Assembly (NCBI GenBank): GCA_037951105.1
Contig: JBAMJV010003232.1
Coordinates: 1 to 64,000, forward strand
DNA: 64,000 nucleotides
DNA from: Echinarachnius parma
Lineage: Eukaryota; Echinodermata; Echinoidea; Clypeasteroida; Echinarachniidae
Direction: 5' to 3'
The notes under the pieces are model-generated. The model did not search any database. It was not told the DNA's origin and saw nothing but the letters and a program-made list of their open reading frames with translations. The stretch's first letter is position 1. Each line of letters starts with the position of its first letter. The translations under genes were made by a program, and so were the position numbers. Shown in pieces: positions 28,601 through 43,100 of the stretch.

Positions 28601-31600
28601 ACCTGTGTGGTTCATTATCACCTCATTGGAAGAGAGCTATTAAAGGGATCTAAATGTATACATAAACGTCGTCAAAAGCCACAAAACGTTTTTAGAAATC
28701 TAGCGGTCCTCACATACTTGTACATTGTCGTAATCATATCACCAATAGAAACATGGAACAGGTTTCGGTTTTCCAAATTTCTCTTTTGTTACAAAGATAT
28801 TTATGATTTAATTGCTCGGATTTGAAAAATCTCCATGGGAGAATTCCAACTGTGTAGAAAGTTCCTGCAAATATCACTTTGTATTTTTGCTCATTATATT
28901 CGGTAAAATACATGTAACATCCATTTAACATAAAATTATAGTCATCCCTGAATAGATGTTTTTTTTTCATTTTTATTGAAATTTTAATTTTCATGTTAAT
29001 CACGCTTTAAGAACAAGAACATCAACACCATTGGATGTCAGTACATTGTACATGTTATCAGGGCTCAATATTCTGTTAAACCTGTTCACTACTAAATTGT
29101 GCTATTCCCATAGACTTAATACAGGACACACCAGGTTCCTGTTGGCAACTGGTTAATTCCCTGATCAGTAACAACAGATGCAGCTTCTTTGAAGAATACG
29201 AGGAAGGGTTAGGGGAGGTTCACCATTATCTACATGTATAAACCCATTGCCTACGGGAACCTGGTGGGACCTACATGTATACTAACAATATGGGGATTGC
29301 TAAATCTAGCAGAGATCGGGTTAACCGAAACCTGTTACCTACAGGATAGTAACCCATTGCCTATGGGAACCTGGTGAGTCCTGTACTAACTCTATAGGAA
29401 TGGTAAAATCAGACAGGGAACAGGTTTAACTCTTAATGTGCCAGGGATTGTAATGCTCTATGGCATTTGTGTGTATTGTAACTCGCAAAAATGCGAGCTT
29501 GGCACTCTAGGAGTTAAGTATGATCATATAAAGTAAAATCTTACCCAGTAAAATAAGTGATTATATAGTGCAGCCATGCTGAATTCACCTTAGTATTATC
29601 TGTCATTATTCCAATTCAAACTGTGTGCATGCACATGTCACATGACCATTCTAGCATTGACCATTCTTGAACAATAGATGGCGTTTTTTAAATTATGTAC
29701 TTAATTTAAACTTTTATTATATAAATCTATAGTTTTCTGACTTAATTTACATATTTTAAATGCATATTATGCATTCATATAGTATAACAGTAACACCTGT
29801 GTATAATGACCATCAATAACTAACAAAAGTGGCCACTGTAGACAGGTGACCTCTACAGACAGGTTGTATACAACATTTGTTTAGAAAATTTGCAGGGGCG
29901 GCCACTCTCTTTGTTGGCCATGCATGCGTCTACATTCAGGCTAGGTGTGTTGCTGTAGACAGGTCACTAAAACAAGTAACCTGTGTATAGTGACCACCTA
30001 AGAGAAACATGAAAAGTAACAACTGTATAACCTAGAGATGACCTTTATAGACAGGTTCTATAACATTGATTTTGTCTGCATGGATCCATTTTGGTAGTCA
30101 CTATAGGCAGGTTGACTTGGCTTCTAAGACGCATACACCTGTGTATAGTGACCATCTAAAAGGAACAAGAAAAGTGACTGCTGTATACAGGTGACCTTTA
30201 TAGACAGGTTCTGTATCATTGTTTTTAGCTGCAGGGGATCACTTTAGGTGGTCTTTATAGGCAGGTTGGCAGATGTATACAGGTTGACAGATGTACATGT
30301 GTACATGTATCCGCTAAGACGATTAAGTAAACCTGTGTATAGTGACCATAAGGGGAAAAGAAAAAAGGCCACTGTAGACACGTTTTATAACATTGTTTTC
30401 TCAGTAAGTTAAAAAATTTATATATTTCATTTTCGAATATGTGGAAAAAAAAAAATTAGTTTGCTTACTAAATTCAAGTTCAGAAAATATATAAAAATTA
30501 GCTTTACTTTTGAATATGTGGAAAAAATATATAAAAATTAGTTTGCTTTCTAAATTCAAGTTCAGAAAATATATAAAAATTAGCTTTACTTTTGAATATG
30601 TGGAAAAAATATATAAAAATTAGTTTCCCTTTTCGAACATGTGTAAAAAATATATAAAAAATAGCTATTTTTTATATATTTTTTACAGAAAATATAAAAA
30701 AAATAGCCTTGTTTTGCCAAAAATATATATAAAATATATGAAAAATATATAAAAATTATATTTTCTCTCTGTTCAAAATGACTAGGGCACATAGCTATTA
30801 AACCCAGGTTGCTGTCATACTGCCTCCTTACCTGTGATACGTACTCTCAATTAACCAGTTTGACAATTTGACACTCACATGGCAGGGCGGGGGGACAGAA
30901 TCTAATCGTGGTAACGGCCGTTGAAGGCCCCACCCACTGTCACATATATTAAAGGGATCTAGTAACTCTGTTCAGTTGACACGTGCAAAAACTGATGAAG
31001 TGTTGGTAAAATGTGAATTTCTGTGATTATCTGATACGTCCACTGTGTGATGTGTGAACATTCCATGGTTAATGAATGCCATAAGTCCGAGTAATGAGTG
31101 TAAAAAATGCAAAGTGATATTTCCTAACTGACTGCACTAACTTTGTACACGGTTGAAAGTCTCCCAGGGAGACTTTAAATACAAACACTTCAATCATAAA
31201 TATCTTTATCATGAGGAGAAATTTGGGGAAAAACCAAAACCTGATCGATCCATGCTACTATTGGTAATACAAATGCAACAAGATATGTGAGAACCTCTTG
31301 AATTCAAATTAAGTTTTGTTGATTTTGACAATGTCACTATAGTAGATCCCTTTAAATCTGTTGGGAGGCCATTTGATTTTAGGGTAATAAGTGAGATTAA
31401 AACAATTTTCCTCAATCGGCTACAGCCAGAGCTATATTGGGCACTACCCTTAATCTCAGGGCAGTTTTGCGGCGTGGCAAAATTTCTTGACTTTGTTTAT
31501 AGTCTATTGTAGAATTCAACACCAGAGATTTTTTACGTTTCCAAATCATAAACTAATGTTTATGAGTTAACTCAATGAATTTAAATGGACAATCTGTCAG

Positions 31601-34074
31601 CACAAATTTGTGCAACTTTTGTCAAGTTAAAAAGTTGAAAGTTTAATTATGAAAAGACTATTTTTTTAATAAAATCAATATTAATACAAAAATACAATAT
31701 GTATTGGGTATTAATATTTAGAATTAAATAAAACAAATTATTCAAAGCTGAAGATAAATTGATGTTTATTTGTTTCTATGATATCCTTGTTTACCGTTAC
31801 TATGCAGATATCTACGATCTTCCGGATGAAGGGGGAATAAATGTACAGACTGAAGCAGCGAGGCTACCACCCGTGAGTATATATTCATATACATTTTGTA
31901 TGTTGTCATTTTCTAATTGTTTTTATAAAGTATTAACCCATAAAAGATGGATTTTATTTCTGTTTTCACATGCATTCTCCAGGGCTGACATAGTCGAGTC
32001 CACAAGTTCCGAGTCTGAGGCCCCAACGAAATAGCATGTTCACATTAATATTCTCACAGGTTCAATAATGTTAGCATGACAGAATGATGCATGCAGCTTG
32101 CTTAGCTTAGAGGGGGGGGGGGGGGGGGGGTGCATGGCAAACTTTCAATGTGATTGAAAGCTTTACTACAGTAGTTTATAAGTTGTCCCTAGTTGGTGAT
32201 AAATTCAATATCCTTCCTAAAGTAATTGCCAGAAGACAAAGTCCAATATCCTCATTTCCATTAACAAGTTCCCATAAAAAGCAATAAGTCAACCGTCTTG
32301 TGTTTAGTTTTTATTCTCGTCAAGACCCTCTACGTCACTTCTAATCCATCTCAAGTCCGTGATGGAGCCTGATTCTCTGATGCTATAATTTTATTGAGAG
32401 AAGAAAAAAACAAGAAAGAAATCGGATTTCCGCCAGTCGGTCAATTTTGAGTGGGGGGGATTGTGCTGGGCTATTAATAGTTCGCCGCTCGCAAACATTA
32501 TCATTGTTGAGTACTATACTACATCAAGCCTTTGTTAAGGGGGGGATGCGTAATTTACAAAAATGAGACTGAGACCGCTGGTTGAGTTGTGTAAGCGGGG
32601 GGGGGGGGGGGTGATATTCGCCAAACTGATTGTGGCCCGAGACCACTTGTTTAGACGGCCCGAGGCCGATAATAAGTGGACCTATCTGAATTTGAGGGGT
32701 GCACCCAACGTCCCAACACCCCTCTGGATACGAGCCTTTGTATGTCATTCCGTAATGATTTTTTATCTTTCTTGTGAGGGCGTGGAAAGTAGAGCACTGA
32801 TTGTATTTATTTACATCCATACAAATTACATCAATAACAAAATGAAATATGATAATTTAAAAAGGACACAATGGCATTTAAATTGTTGACAAACAGGCAG
32901 GTTTCACTTTGAGGTATTTTTTTTTTTACTTCATAAATGTATTACATTACATTATCTTATGGGTATAATCAATTTATAATCAAGTGAGGCTTAACCACAG
33001 TCACAGTGATCCAACAGATTTCAATCAGGAATTGGAGATTAATCGCTGCATTTATTAGTATGATGATAAAAGGTTCAAGTTATATAGCGCCTAATATGAG
33101 GGTATTTACCATGAAGGTTTTTGCCATGGCAACCAATGAAATAATGTAATTGTGGATCAAACAATGTTATGAGTAGGCGAAAGTCCCCTTTCCCCTATCT
33201 TCTTGGTCTTTTTCATCAAACTTTTCTCACTGTTGTAACTTTTAAATTATTCTTACCGGTTGCCTATTGGAACCTGGTGGGTCCTGTATTGAATTAATGG
33301 AGATTGCAACATTTTGTAGGGGACAGGATAACAGCTCATCAATGCAAAACATTATTGTTCTTGGTATTAATGAATATGTTAGTAGTATTTGGCTCTTATT
33401 GGCTTTGTTTAATTCATTGAGGACCAGAGGTGGTATTCTGTAAGGATCTTAGGAGGTGAAGTTGATCCTAAGATCAACTTTGGTATTCTGTAAGTTGCTC
33501 TTAAGATCAACTTTTGAAGATAAGATCAACTCCAAGAAGTTGATCTTAGGTATGCAAATTTCCTGTCTAAGATAAGACATATTCTGTATAAACAGCAGTT
33601 AGGATCAACGCACGCTCCTAAACTTACGACTGCCCCTACCCTGTCTTAGCATTGAATAATACTCGCAACAATTTTGTAGGCTAGCGCGTAAGAAAAGATA
33701 ACGCGCACTTAGTGAACAATGAAACTTGTGTCATGTGTTTGATGTGCGCGGAGAAACAATCAAACTCGTGTAGCCGAAGCACGCCCCCAGGGAAATTTAA
33801 GATGGGAGGCAATCTCTGATTGGTTAGATTACATCTTCATGGCGCACATTAATTATTCATTATCATGCTAAGATCGTCCTAAGATCAACTTACAGAATAT
33901 ACCATCCTTGCTCTCTGTCCAATTACAGGAGACCAAGATAAGCAGCATGGTGTGTTTGACTGATCGGCAGAGAGGTCACACAAATTATTTTGGGCACACT
34001 CTATATTATTTGTTTTTAATATCCCATCATGTTTTCTTATTTTTTGGTCAAATTATTATGAGTGCATCCCCCCC

Positions 34075-34106
<32 letters not shown>

Positions 34107-37100
34107 CATCCATTGATGAGCCACTGTCAAAAATCATGTTTTGTGTTCTTCATGTCTATAGTAACATTTCGGCTATTCATTGAATTTTGTATGATGTTGT
34201 ATTTGAGTTACCGTTAGGAGAGAGCATAAGTTTTCCCCCCTGAGGGTTTTATAAGTAAACTGGGCTCCAAAAGAAACTTATCACTTCTTCAGAGTGACGC
34301 TCACTAAAATCCATAGCATCAAATTGAATCATATTTCGACACAGATAAGGTATCATTCACCTATGAAGCATATCTGAAAAATTGAAAGGTGCTTTTGCCA
34401 AAAAAGAGAAAAATGCAGTGGGAATCGCTACAGGTCACTTTACAAAAATCACAGAAACTGCTCGCTGCGAACCTCCACGAAAGGCGGTCTATTCAGAACT
34501 TTCAATAGCTATTCATTCAACATCAAAGGCGGGTTATGTAACCACCAGACATGGCTATTGTCCGTATCAAGCTTCGTGCCCGAAGGCGAGCAGTTTCTGT
34601 GATTTTTGAAAAATTACCTCTTGCGATTTCACCTTATTTTATTCTTTGTTGACTAAATCAAACATAATTTTGTTTTAGATGTGCTTGCTGAGGAAATATA
34701 TAGCTAATTTATGCCCAATTATGTTTTATTTTTATGCTTTAGATTTTAATGTGTGTCGCTCTGAAGAAGTGATAAGTTTCTTTTGGAACCCAGTTTATGA
34801 ACAAAATATTTGGGGAAAGTAACATAATTGTGTGATCAAATAATTTCCCCACCCATTTTTTAACTCTGTCAATAATTTTGTGATCCAAAGAGGGTAAAAG
34901 CCAGCCTCAGAATCTTTTACATTAAATAAGAGTGGTGCTGTGATCCGCAAATGAAAGTTAGTGAATAGTGTTTGTGTAAAAATCAAACACTGTTTTTATA
35001 AAAAAGGAGTGGGCGCAAGTTGTCCCCCGCTTTTGAAGTTTTAATCCATGTGGATTTGTCCAGAGGATTTGTAAATATCTGTTAGTGAACTTCCTTTCTT
35101 AGATGAATGAGCTATTTTGATATGTACTCAAACACTGTTAATAGAAGGGGGCGCTAGTTGCCCTGCCCCCCTCCCCCTCCCCCTATTTTCTGATCTTATT
35201 CCAACAAGAATATCCACAAATAAATATTTGTGAGACATATGAGATTGCTGAACTTCTTTCTCAGATGAGTTGATAAAACTGTTGATGGGCTTATTTCTTT
35301 TGAATCGTGTAACTTTGTAAGTATAGTACTGTAATCAAACACGGTTAGGAGTGGGCGTAGATTGTCCCCCTTTTTTTATGTCGGTCTAACCCAGAGGGTG
35401 TCAAGATTAAGGTTTGTGGGTGATATTGGTGAACTTCCTGTCTTGGATTGGGTGAATAGGCTATTTTTACTATCAACCACAGCTGACGGGTCGAATGGCC
35501 AATTATTTTTTTGGTTTTCAGTCACATACAGTTCTAGCTGTCATCTAGGAAATAGTGCAAGTTGCCCCCCCCCCCCCCCTTATTTTTTTTTTGCCCAAAC
35601 TAGAGATTTTGTGAGTGGATTTAGTGAATGATAGTGCTGAATCTCTTACCAGACGGGGTTGAATGGGCTATTTTTTTTATAATGTGACTTCATCAAAAAT
35701 TGGAAGGAGTGGGTGTTCTGCAATTTTTTCCACATTTTTGTTTAACTTTATCTCGATCTTACTAGAGGTTGCTAAGATACGATTTGTGGGTAATATTGGT
35801 GAACTTCCTCTCTTTGATTGCGTGAATGGGCTATTTGTACTACTAACCACAGCTGATGATAGCTCCCATGAATGAAGTAAGAGGTAGGGAGGGGGGGGGG
35901 GGAGGGGTGGTGATACATCAGGAGGCCATACCTAATTGAAGTTGCTATGAATGAACCCACTTTTTTTCATACTATAATTAGCACTAAAGAACTTGGCTCA
36001 AGTATCGTCCCGCCTCGTGCATGGGTTAGATTGCCATATCGGGGATGTGATGTAATGCGATGGCTTGCTTTTATAATTCAGTCGGATCTGCACTTCACCC
36101 GACTAGGGTGTCATATGTTGTGATAAGGGGGGCAATATGATAATATGATAATACGATTATGATAATAATAGCAAGAAGAAGTTGGCTAGAGTATCGTCTC
36201 CCCCTTGCACGTGGTTGGTTGCCAAATTTGAGCCATGACGTAATATGACGGTTTCATATCCTTTGGGGTACTGTAGCTGATATTAACCGATTCTGGACTG
36301 GTACCAAAACATTTTCAGGCTGGCGTCTATGGAATACATGTTATTGCAAAATCAATCAGTACTAAACGGGTTAACTTACATTTGTAGGTGCGCTGTTCCA
36401 AAGGGCAAATTTTGTTTTTACTAGAGTATGAATCCCCTCACTTTATAGAGTACCGAAGTGTGACATCACAGATATCATTGCCATGGATACTGATTCTAAA
36501 CAATGTCAGGCAAGCACAGTGGTTGATAGGAAGGTAATCATCCAGCTCCAACCCAATACCAAAAGCCTGAATCAAATACAAACTGTTTAGAACCATTAAA
36601 TCATGTTATTACAAAAGAATGTGATATCACACAAATTATTACTCTACAGACCTCATTTAGAAGATTTTGACAAAAGTTTGCTTAATTAAAAAGCAGTTTG
36701 AACTTGTTGGTTGAATTTTTACTATAACACAAATATCAACATTGTAAATTTGAGTGTCTACATTGACCTGTTAACCAATTGCCAACGAGAACCTAGATGA
36801 CCCTGTATTAACTCTATGGGGATTGTAACTCTAGCTTTGAACAGGTAAAGTAATGGTTCTGAAAAAACTTAGGCTTGGGTCAAAGAATGCAAGTTCTACC
36901 AAATTCCAGGTCAGTGTTGTTTTTTTCTAGAAAATCGTAAAAGAGATCAACATCCAATATGGGGAGGAAAAAACCTGAAAAGAGAGGGTGTGATAGAAGA
37001 TTAAGGGGGACTTAACATGTCTAGGTGTGTTCCATCACTGGACCATTTTGGGACCACCTTTATATACAGGTTTGTCTCTTAAAGACTTTTCAGGTGATTA

Positions 37101-40100
37101 AGACAGGTATATATACATATAATAGAGTCTGGATCTTTTTGGATATGGTCTAGTACGTGTTACTTCTGATGACATGGTTAAAGGATCTAGGGTGTGATCA
37201 GATGGGGCTGGATCAATCGGATTGGAAATGAGCGAAGAGGAACAAGAAATATGAAGAGAGAGAAAAGCCTCTTCTTTTGTTGTTCTTTTTCTTTTTAGAA
37301 TGAGCCTTTTTAGCAGGAAGACCTGACAGGCCAGTAAAATCAGGACTTGCCTACATTATATCAAGATGCTTCAGTTGTTTGATATTCTTAAACATATTTG
37401 GGTGGCCCAATATAATTTTTTTTTTTTAAACCTTTAAAATCTGTTACATATGGTTTCTTAACTAGATTAGACTCAATTGGATTTGTGACGCAATGGGGTA
37501 AATTGTCATTTAACTTGGTAAAAGGATTAAAACGATCCATGCATTATTTAAATCCTTTATCACTGTAAACTTAGAAAGAGATTCATCAACTTGATTATTG
37601 TAGAATCCTTGTGTAAAATTAATGCCCAACATCCCCCGGCCATGGCCTCTATTGACCATTAACCCAGTGAGTGCCATGGTCAACTTGGGTCAGAATAGAA
37701 TCAGATCTATTGTTTTGTTCCTAAGTGCAAACTATTAAGTGAATTGTACAGACACTCAGCATTAGATGGAAAGGCAAATTGAGATATTCATGCTAACTTG
37801 CCGAGAGAACTGGGTTAAGTTGACTCGTTACCCCTTTCAGGTCCCGAAAATACTCGGGCTTGGGTTATATACATGTAGGAAACATGTTAAAGCAAATTTG
37901 AATAAATCAGTCATATTAAAAAGGGTTGAATTAAATTTGGCACTGAAGAAGGTTATTCCTGATTGACCAGTTCAAGATGGTTTGAAGCACCATACGATTC
38001 TACCCAGTGGCAGGATGTCATTTTCTGAACGCCCACCAAATGAGTTATCAGTTTTAATGCAAATTTGTATAAATAATAATATTTACATGAGTGTGTACTG
38101 ACTGTACTCTATACATAACAGTGTTACACTCACTATAACAATGTTAATTTGCTGTGGCTTGGTTATGCAAGGACTCCTAAAATTGCCATTGACCAACTGG
38201 GTTGAGGCCACTGCTACCTTGCCTCAAGCCACATTGCATTCTTTGTACAGTTAATCCGTTCAGGCCCGGTCCCCAAGACACACGGGCTATGGTCTATGAA
38301 GCCTGCTGGTTATGACACAATCAAACAGTCTTGAATGGGTTAAGTACATGTACATGCATATAGTCTGGATGTGGCCAGTACATTTGTCACTTGTTCATCA
38401 CGCCCCAATAGAGATTAGTCAATCGCTTCAACTACGTTCGGTCCAGCCCTCTAATTGGAGAAGGATGTGTGGTCACCCCTTTCAAACTTCCTGTGAAAGT
38501 AGAGTCTTAGGGGGTAGGGGGGAAGGGAGGGGGGGGGGGGGGCAGAATGGGTACACATGGCTACGTGTAGCAACAAAAGGGTGTGATCAATATTGAAGGG
38601 GATAGATATAGGTTCACTAGCTGTCCCGAAAAGGGAATGACATATCAAAATGTGTGCAGATCGCGTCTTTCTTGCGTGGGCGGTTCTTGCGGTGCACATG
38701 GCATTCCCTCGGTCATTCTGTTATCGGCTTTCAGCAGTCGTCCCGGCTCACATTTCCAGATAGTACTAGCCACATCTCTTTGATATCTTGTGTGTGTCTA
38801 TTTTTTCATTGCTCTTCCTATCAAGTGAATTATAATAAAAGGAAAACTCACTATAGATTAAACTAGATGAGCACGATCATAATGTTGTGAGCCAGTGTAT
38901 ATTAACGGAACTTCCTCCAGGAATACATATCAATCCGGGATTCAGTATAACTGCTGAATATTTCAATTGTTTTTCCGTGGAGTGGCATATTTTTTTCTCC
39001 TGTGGAGTCGCCTATTCTTTGGATTTCACCATGAGGGTGCAGCATGGATATTATTACTCGCAGTCGACCCTGGTGGCTCGCAACATCAAATTCTTCCAGC
39101 TTTTGGTAGGTGCATATTTGAAACTGATAGTTAGACGTTGTGAAGCCTTTAAAATACATTTACTTATTAAGACTAATACTAATGTACCTGATGACCATAA
39201 GTAATAATAATTTAGATAATTATTTAAGCGCAGTAGAGTATATATCTATAGTAGCTGCGCTATATAAATGTTCATATTATTATTATTATTATTAACAAGA
39301 CCTGGTGAAGAAGCAAATTGTATTACTATTGATTTCCTATTTAATATGTATTGCGTTATTGACTGAATATGAGTGTAGTCCTAAACAAATGTGCCATCTA
39401 AATTTATCCAAAGAATAGTTTGTATTGGTAAAACAAAGAGTGTGTTTTGAATTGGGTTATGTCATAACCCGCCTCGATGTGCCAAATAAGTTGCGACTAC
39501 GTATGAGTAAGATTCTGTACCCAGCATTTGGACAATATCTGGGTAATTTTCAAGTTTGGTTAGAGTAGAATCGGGGGTAAGGTGGGGTAGCTTCTTGTCT
39601 CCGTCCGGGTATTGGGCCTGTTAAAATGTTGTTGGGAAAATCTTACCCGGCCGTGGGTAAGTCCCGTGGGTATCCACACCAGTCGGTAGATAGCGCAACC
39701 ATGCATGCTTAGATGACTACGGTTGTTATAGCAACCTCTCCAGGTAACGTTAGTTTGGGGCATGCGAGACGAGCCTGTCCATGCGTTTCAATTTTCTTTG
39801 GTCATTTTCATTTTTTTGTTACCAAACTCTTCTAACAGCCACATTGTAACACAAAAATGTTTGTATTGTTGTATATCAGTTTGAGAGTCCAGTTTGTCTC
39901 TCAGTGCAAAAAGTCATGGATTTAATGGATTAAAATCAGGGGGGGAGGGTATCACTCTGCTATGATGATGGTGCTTTATAAAGCTCTTTTGGACTGCTTT
40001 CACACGTCAAATGTCACACAATTGCATGATGGGATACTAGGGGAAGTAACATGAACCAATCACAGAACAGTTCATACACCACGTCACCGGATGGATTTAT

Positions 40101-43100
40101 ATATATCTATTCCATATAAAAACGATTGCCTGTTCAAGCAATTGTCAATGTTTGCATGACCACCCATACTGGCATAGTTCTGAAAGCAATTTCTTTTGTG
40201 CTGGGGAGAGGGAACCTCTTTTAATTTAACCCCCCCTCTCTCCCACCACCAAACAAAAACAAACATTCTACAAATGTGCTTGGCCACAATTTGTACTTGT
40301 CCTGGGCATGGGGTCAAGTGAGATTGTACTGCCCTGTTACAGTAGCGGGTTACATAGCCGCCCGCACCAGGGAAACTCCCATTTACCTGCTCCATAAATC
40401 AGTCAGAGTTATTTACAGGAGGGGGGATCAGCTTGACGTTTCTCACTCACATCTCAATCCCTTCTCATTACCAATTAACAATCCCAAATGTACCTGACCC
40501 TGCATTTTACTTGTCCTGTGCAAGGGGGGCAAGTGAGATTGTACTGCCCTGTTACAGTAGCGGGTTACATAGCTGCACCAAGGGCTCCATAGAGTTATTA
40601 AAGGGACTTAGTAACATTGTCCAAATCCTCAAAATCCAATTGGAATTCTAGCGGTTCCCTCATACCTTGTTGTATTCATATTAACAATAAAAGCATGGGA
40701 CAGGTTTCGGTTTTTCAAATTTCCCTTTCGTTCAAAAGATATTTACGATTGAAGTGTTCGGATGTTAAATGATCCACTGGACCGCGAAAACCGTGTACAA
40801 AGTGAGTGCAATGAGTTAGTGAATATCACTTTGCATTTTTGCTCATTACTCAGCCATATAACGTCCATTTAACTTGAAATTGTCACACAACACACATATC
40901 AGATAACAATAATATACATTGTATCAACCACTCATCACTTTTTGCACATGTCAACAAAGTTACTAGATCCCTTTAACAGGAGGGCGGATCAGCTTGACGT
41001 TCCCCACTACCATCTCAATCCCTGTCCATTACCAATTAACAATCCCAAATGTACCTGACCCTGATTTTACTTGTCCTGTGCAAGGGGGGCAAGTGAGATT
41101 ATACAAAGTTACTAGTTCCCTTTAACAGGAGGGCGGATCAGCTTGACGTTTCCCACTCCCATCTCAATCCCTGTCCATTACCAATTAACAATCCCAAACT
41201 CACACTGACAGCGGCAAGGATATCATCACTTTAACCCTCGTTTAGTTCTTAACTCATGATGGACATGTGCCTCGAGAAAAAATCCTCTTAAAGGGAACCA
41301 ACGCCCCTGACATAATTTAATATATAAATTAAAGTGATTATTTGTAGGTAATCCATTCCATGTATAGCATTGCAACCATAGAAATACATGATGTGTTCTC
41401 TCCAAAAGTATTTTTATTCACACTGTTTAATCATAACCCAATGCAAACAAACATTCTTGGGTCTGAAGATACAGACTATTTATAATGTCATAGGAAATAT
41501 TAGTAACATTGTCCAAATCCTCAAAATCCAATTGGAATTCTAGCGGTTTCCGTATTCATATTAACAATAAAAGCATGGGACAGGTTTTGTTCTTTCAAAT
41601 TTCCCTTTCGTTAAAAAGATATTTACGATTGAAGTGTTCAGATGTTAAATTATCCACTGGACCGCGAAAACCGTGTACAAAGTGAGTGCAATGAGTTAGT
41701 GAATATCACTTTCAATTTTGCTCATATCTCGGTCATATGACATTCATTTACCATTGAATTTCCACACATCGCTTTAATAGTGGACATATCAGATCACTAA
41801 AATACACATTTTATTAAAACCATTAGCCAGTTTTGTACATGTTAACTGACTTGACTTGACTTAGGTGCATAGGACGGTGTGTCCCTTCGCTCCCCTACAA
41901 GAGATCATGTTCCACTCAAGTCTGTCCTGGGCTTTGAGCTCTGCCTCGTGTAAAGGTAGTCCCACGTCGCTCTGGACTTGGTCTCTCCATCTCGAAGGAG
42001 GGCGTCCCTGGGGTCTACGTTCATCAAAGTCATTTTGGTATGCTTGGTATGGTAGGCGGTGATGCGGCATGCGGACAACATGCCCAAACCATTTCAAGCG
42101 TTGCTTGGTTATCTCTTCACAGATAGTGTTTGTGATGTTTAGCCTTTGTCTTATTTCTTTATTCCTTACCCTGTCCATTAGGTGTACTCCCAGGATGGTC
42201 CGGAGACACCTCATTAAAAAAAAAACTCAAGCTTCTTTCTTGTCAACATTCAGTGATTTGGGCTAGCCATTGGCTAGTGGGCTAGTGGCCAGTTCAAACC
42301 CTGATGCAAGACATTCCTGGGTGTTGTTGACCCTTGGTGCACAGTCACTCACTAGATAGGCTAGGCACTTCTCACCTGTAATGCTATACCCTAGCTGTCA
42401 AAGAGTACTAGCCACCCATAATCTGATCTGAGGAAAGCAGCAATTATTGGGACTCGGGCACATGAATGACGATGCTAATTTCAGTTGGTGATAATTGCTC
42501 CAGACAACTTTGCACCAGATCCCAAGTCGAACTCAACACTAAGTTGGACTTAAAATTATGGAAAGCCATTAGTTTTGTTTGTTAAACTGTTAAACAAGTT
42601 CTTTAAAAGTCATTAACATTTTCTTTTATCAAAGAGACTTCAAGTTATTGATGTAAATTGTTGATGAAAGTTTCAAATATCTGGTTCTTGAATATGTTTA
42701 ATTCTGAAGCTCCAAGTGGCCTACTGTAGTTTTAAGTCCATGCTTATGATTTAAGTTAAACTTGGGATCTTTATGAAACACCCCCAGGGGGGTGTTTTAC
42801 AAGTTGAACTTAACTCTTTAGTTAGACTTAGAAATTATGGAAAGCCATCAGTTTCTTTGAATTTTATTTTTTAAATTCTTTTAAGAATGCATAAAATCTT
42901 GATTCAAATCATTCACATTCTCTATAATATAGGAGATTTAATGTTCTTGATGTAAAATTTATGAAAAGTCTAAAATACTTGCTTGCTTTTGAATATATTT
43001 TATTCCAAGGCTACAAATGGCTTACCATAATGTTTAAGTCCAACTTAGAGTTAAGTTCAACTTAGGATCTTTGTGTATATAAACACCCCCCTGGAGTTTA

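Noticed and set aside
41861-42214. Cellular gene on the minus strand
   Set aside because: The sequence is the typical C-terminal end of LINE polyproteins and is followed by a LINE-like short tandem tail.
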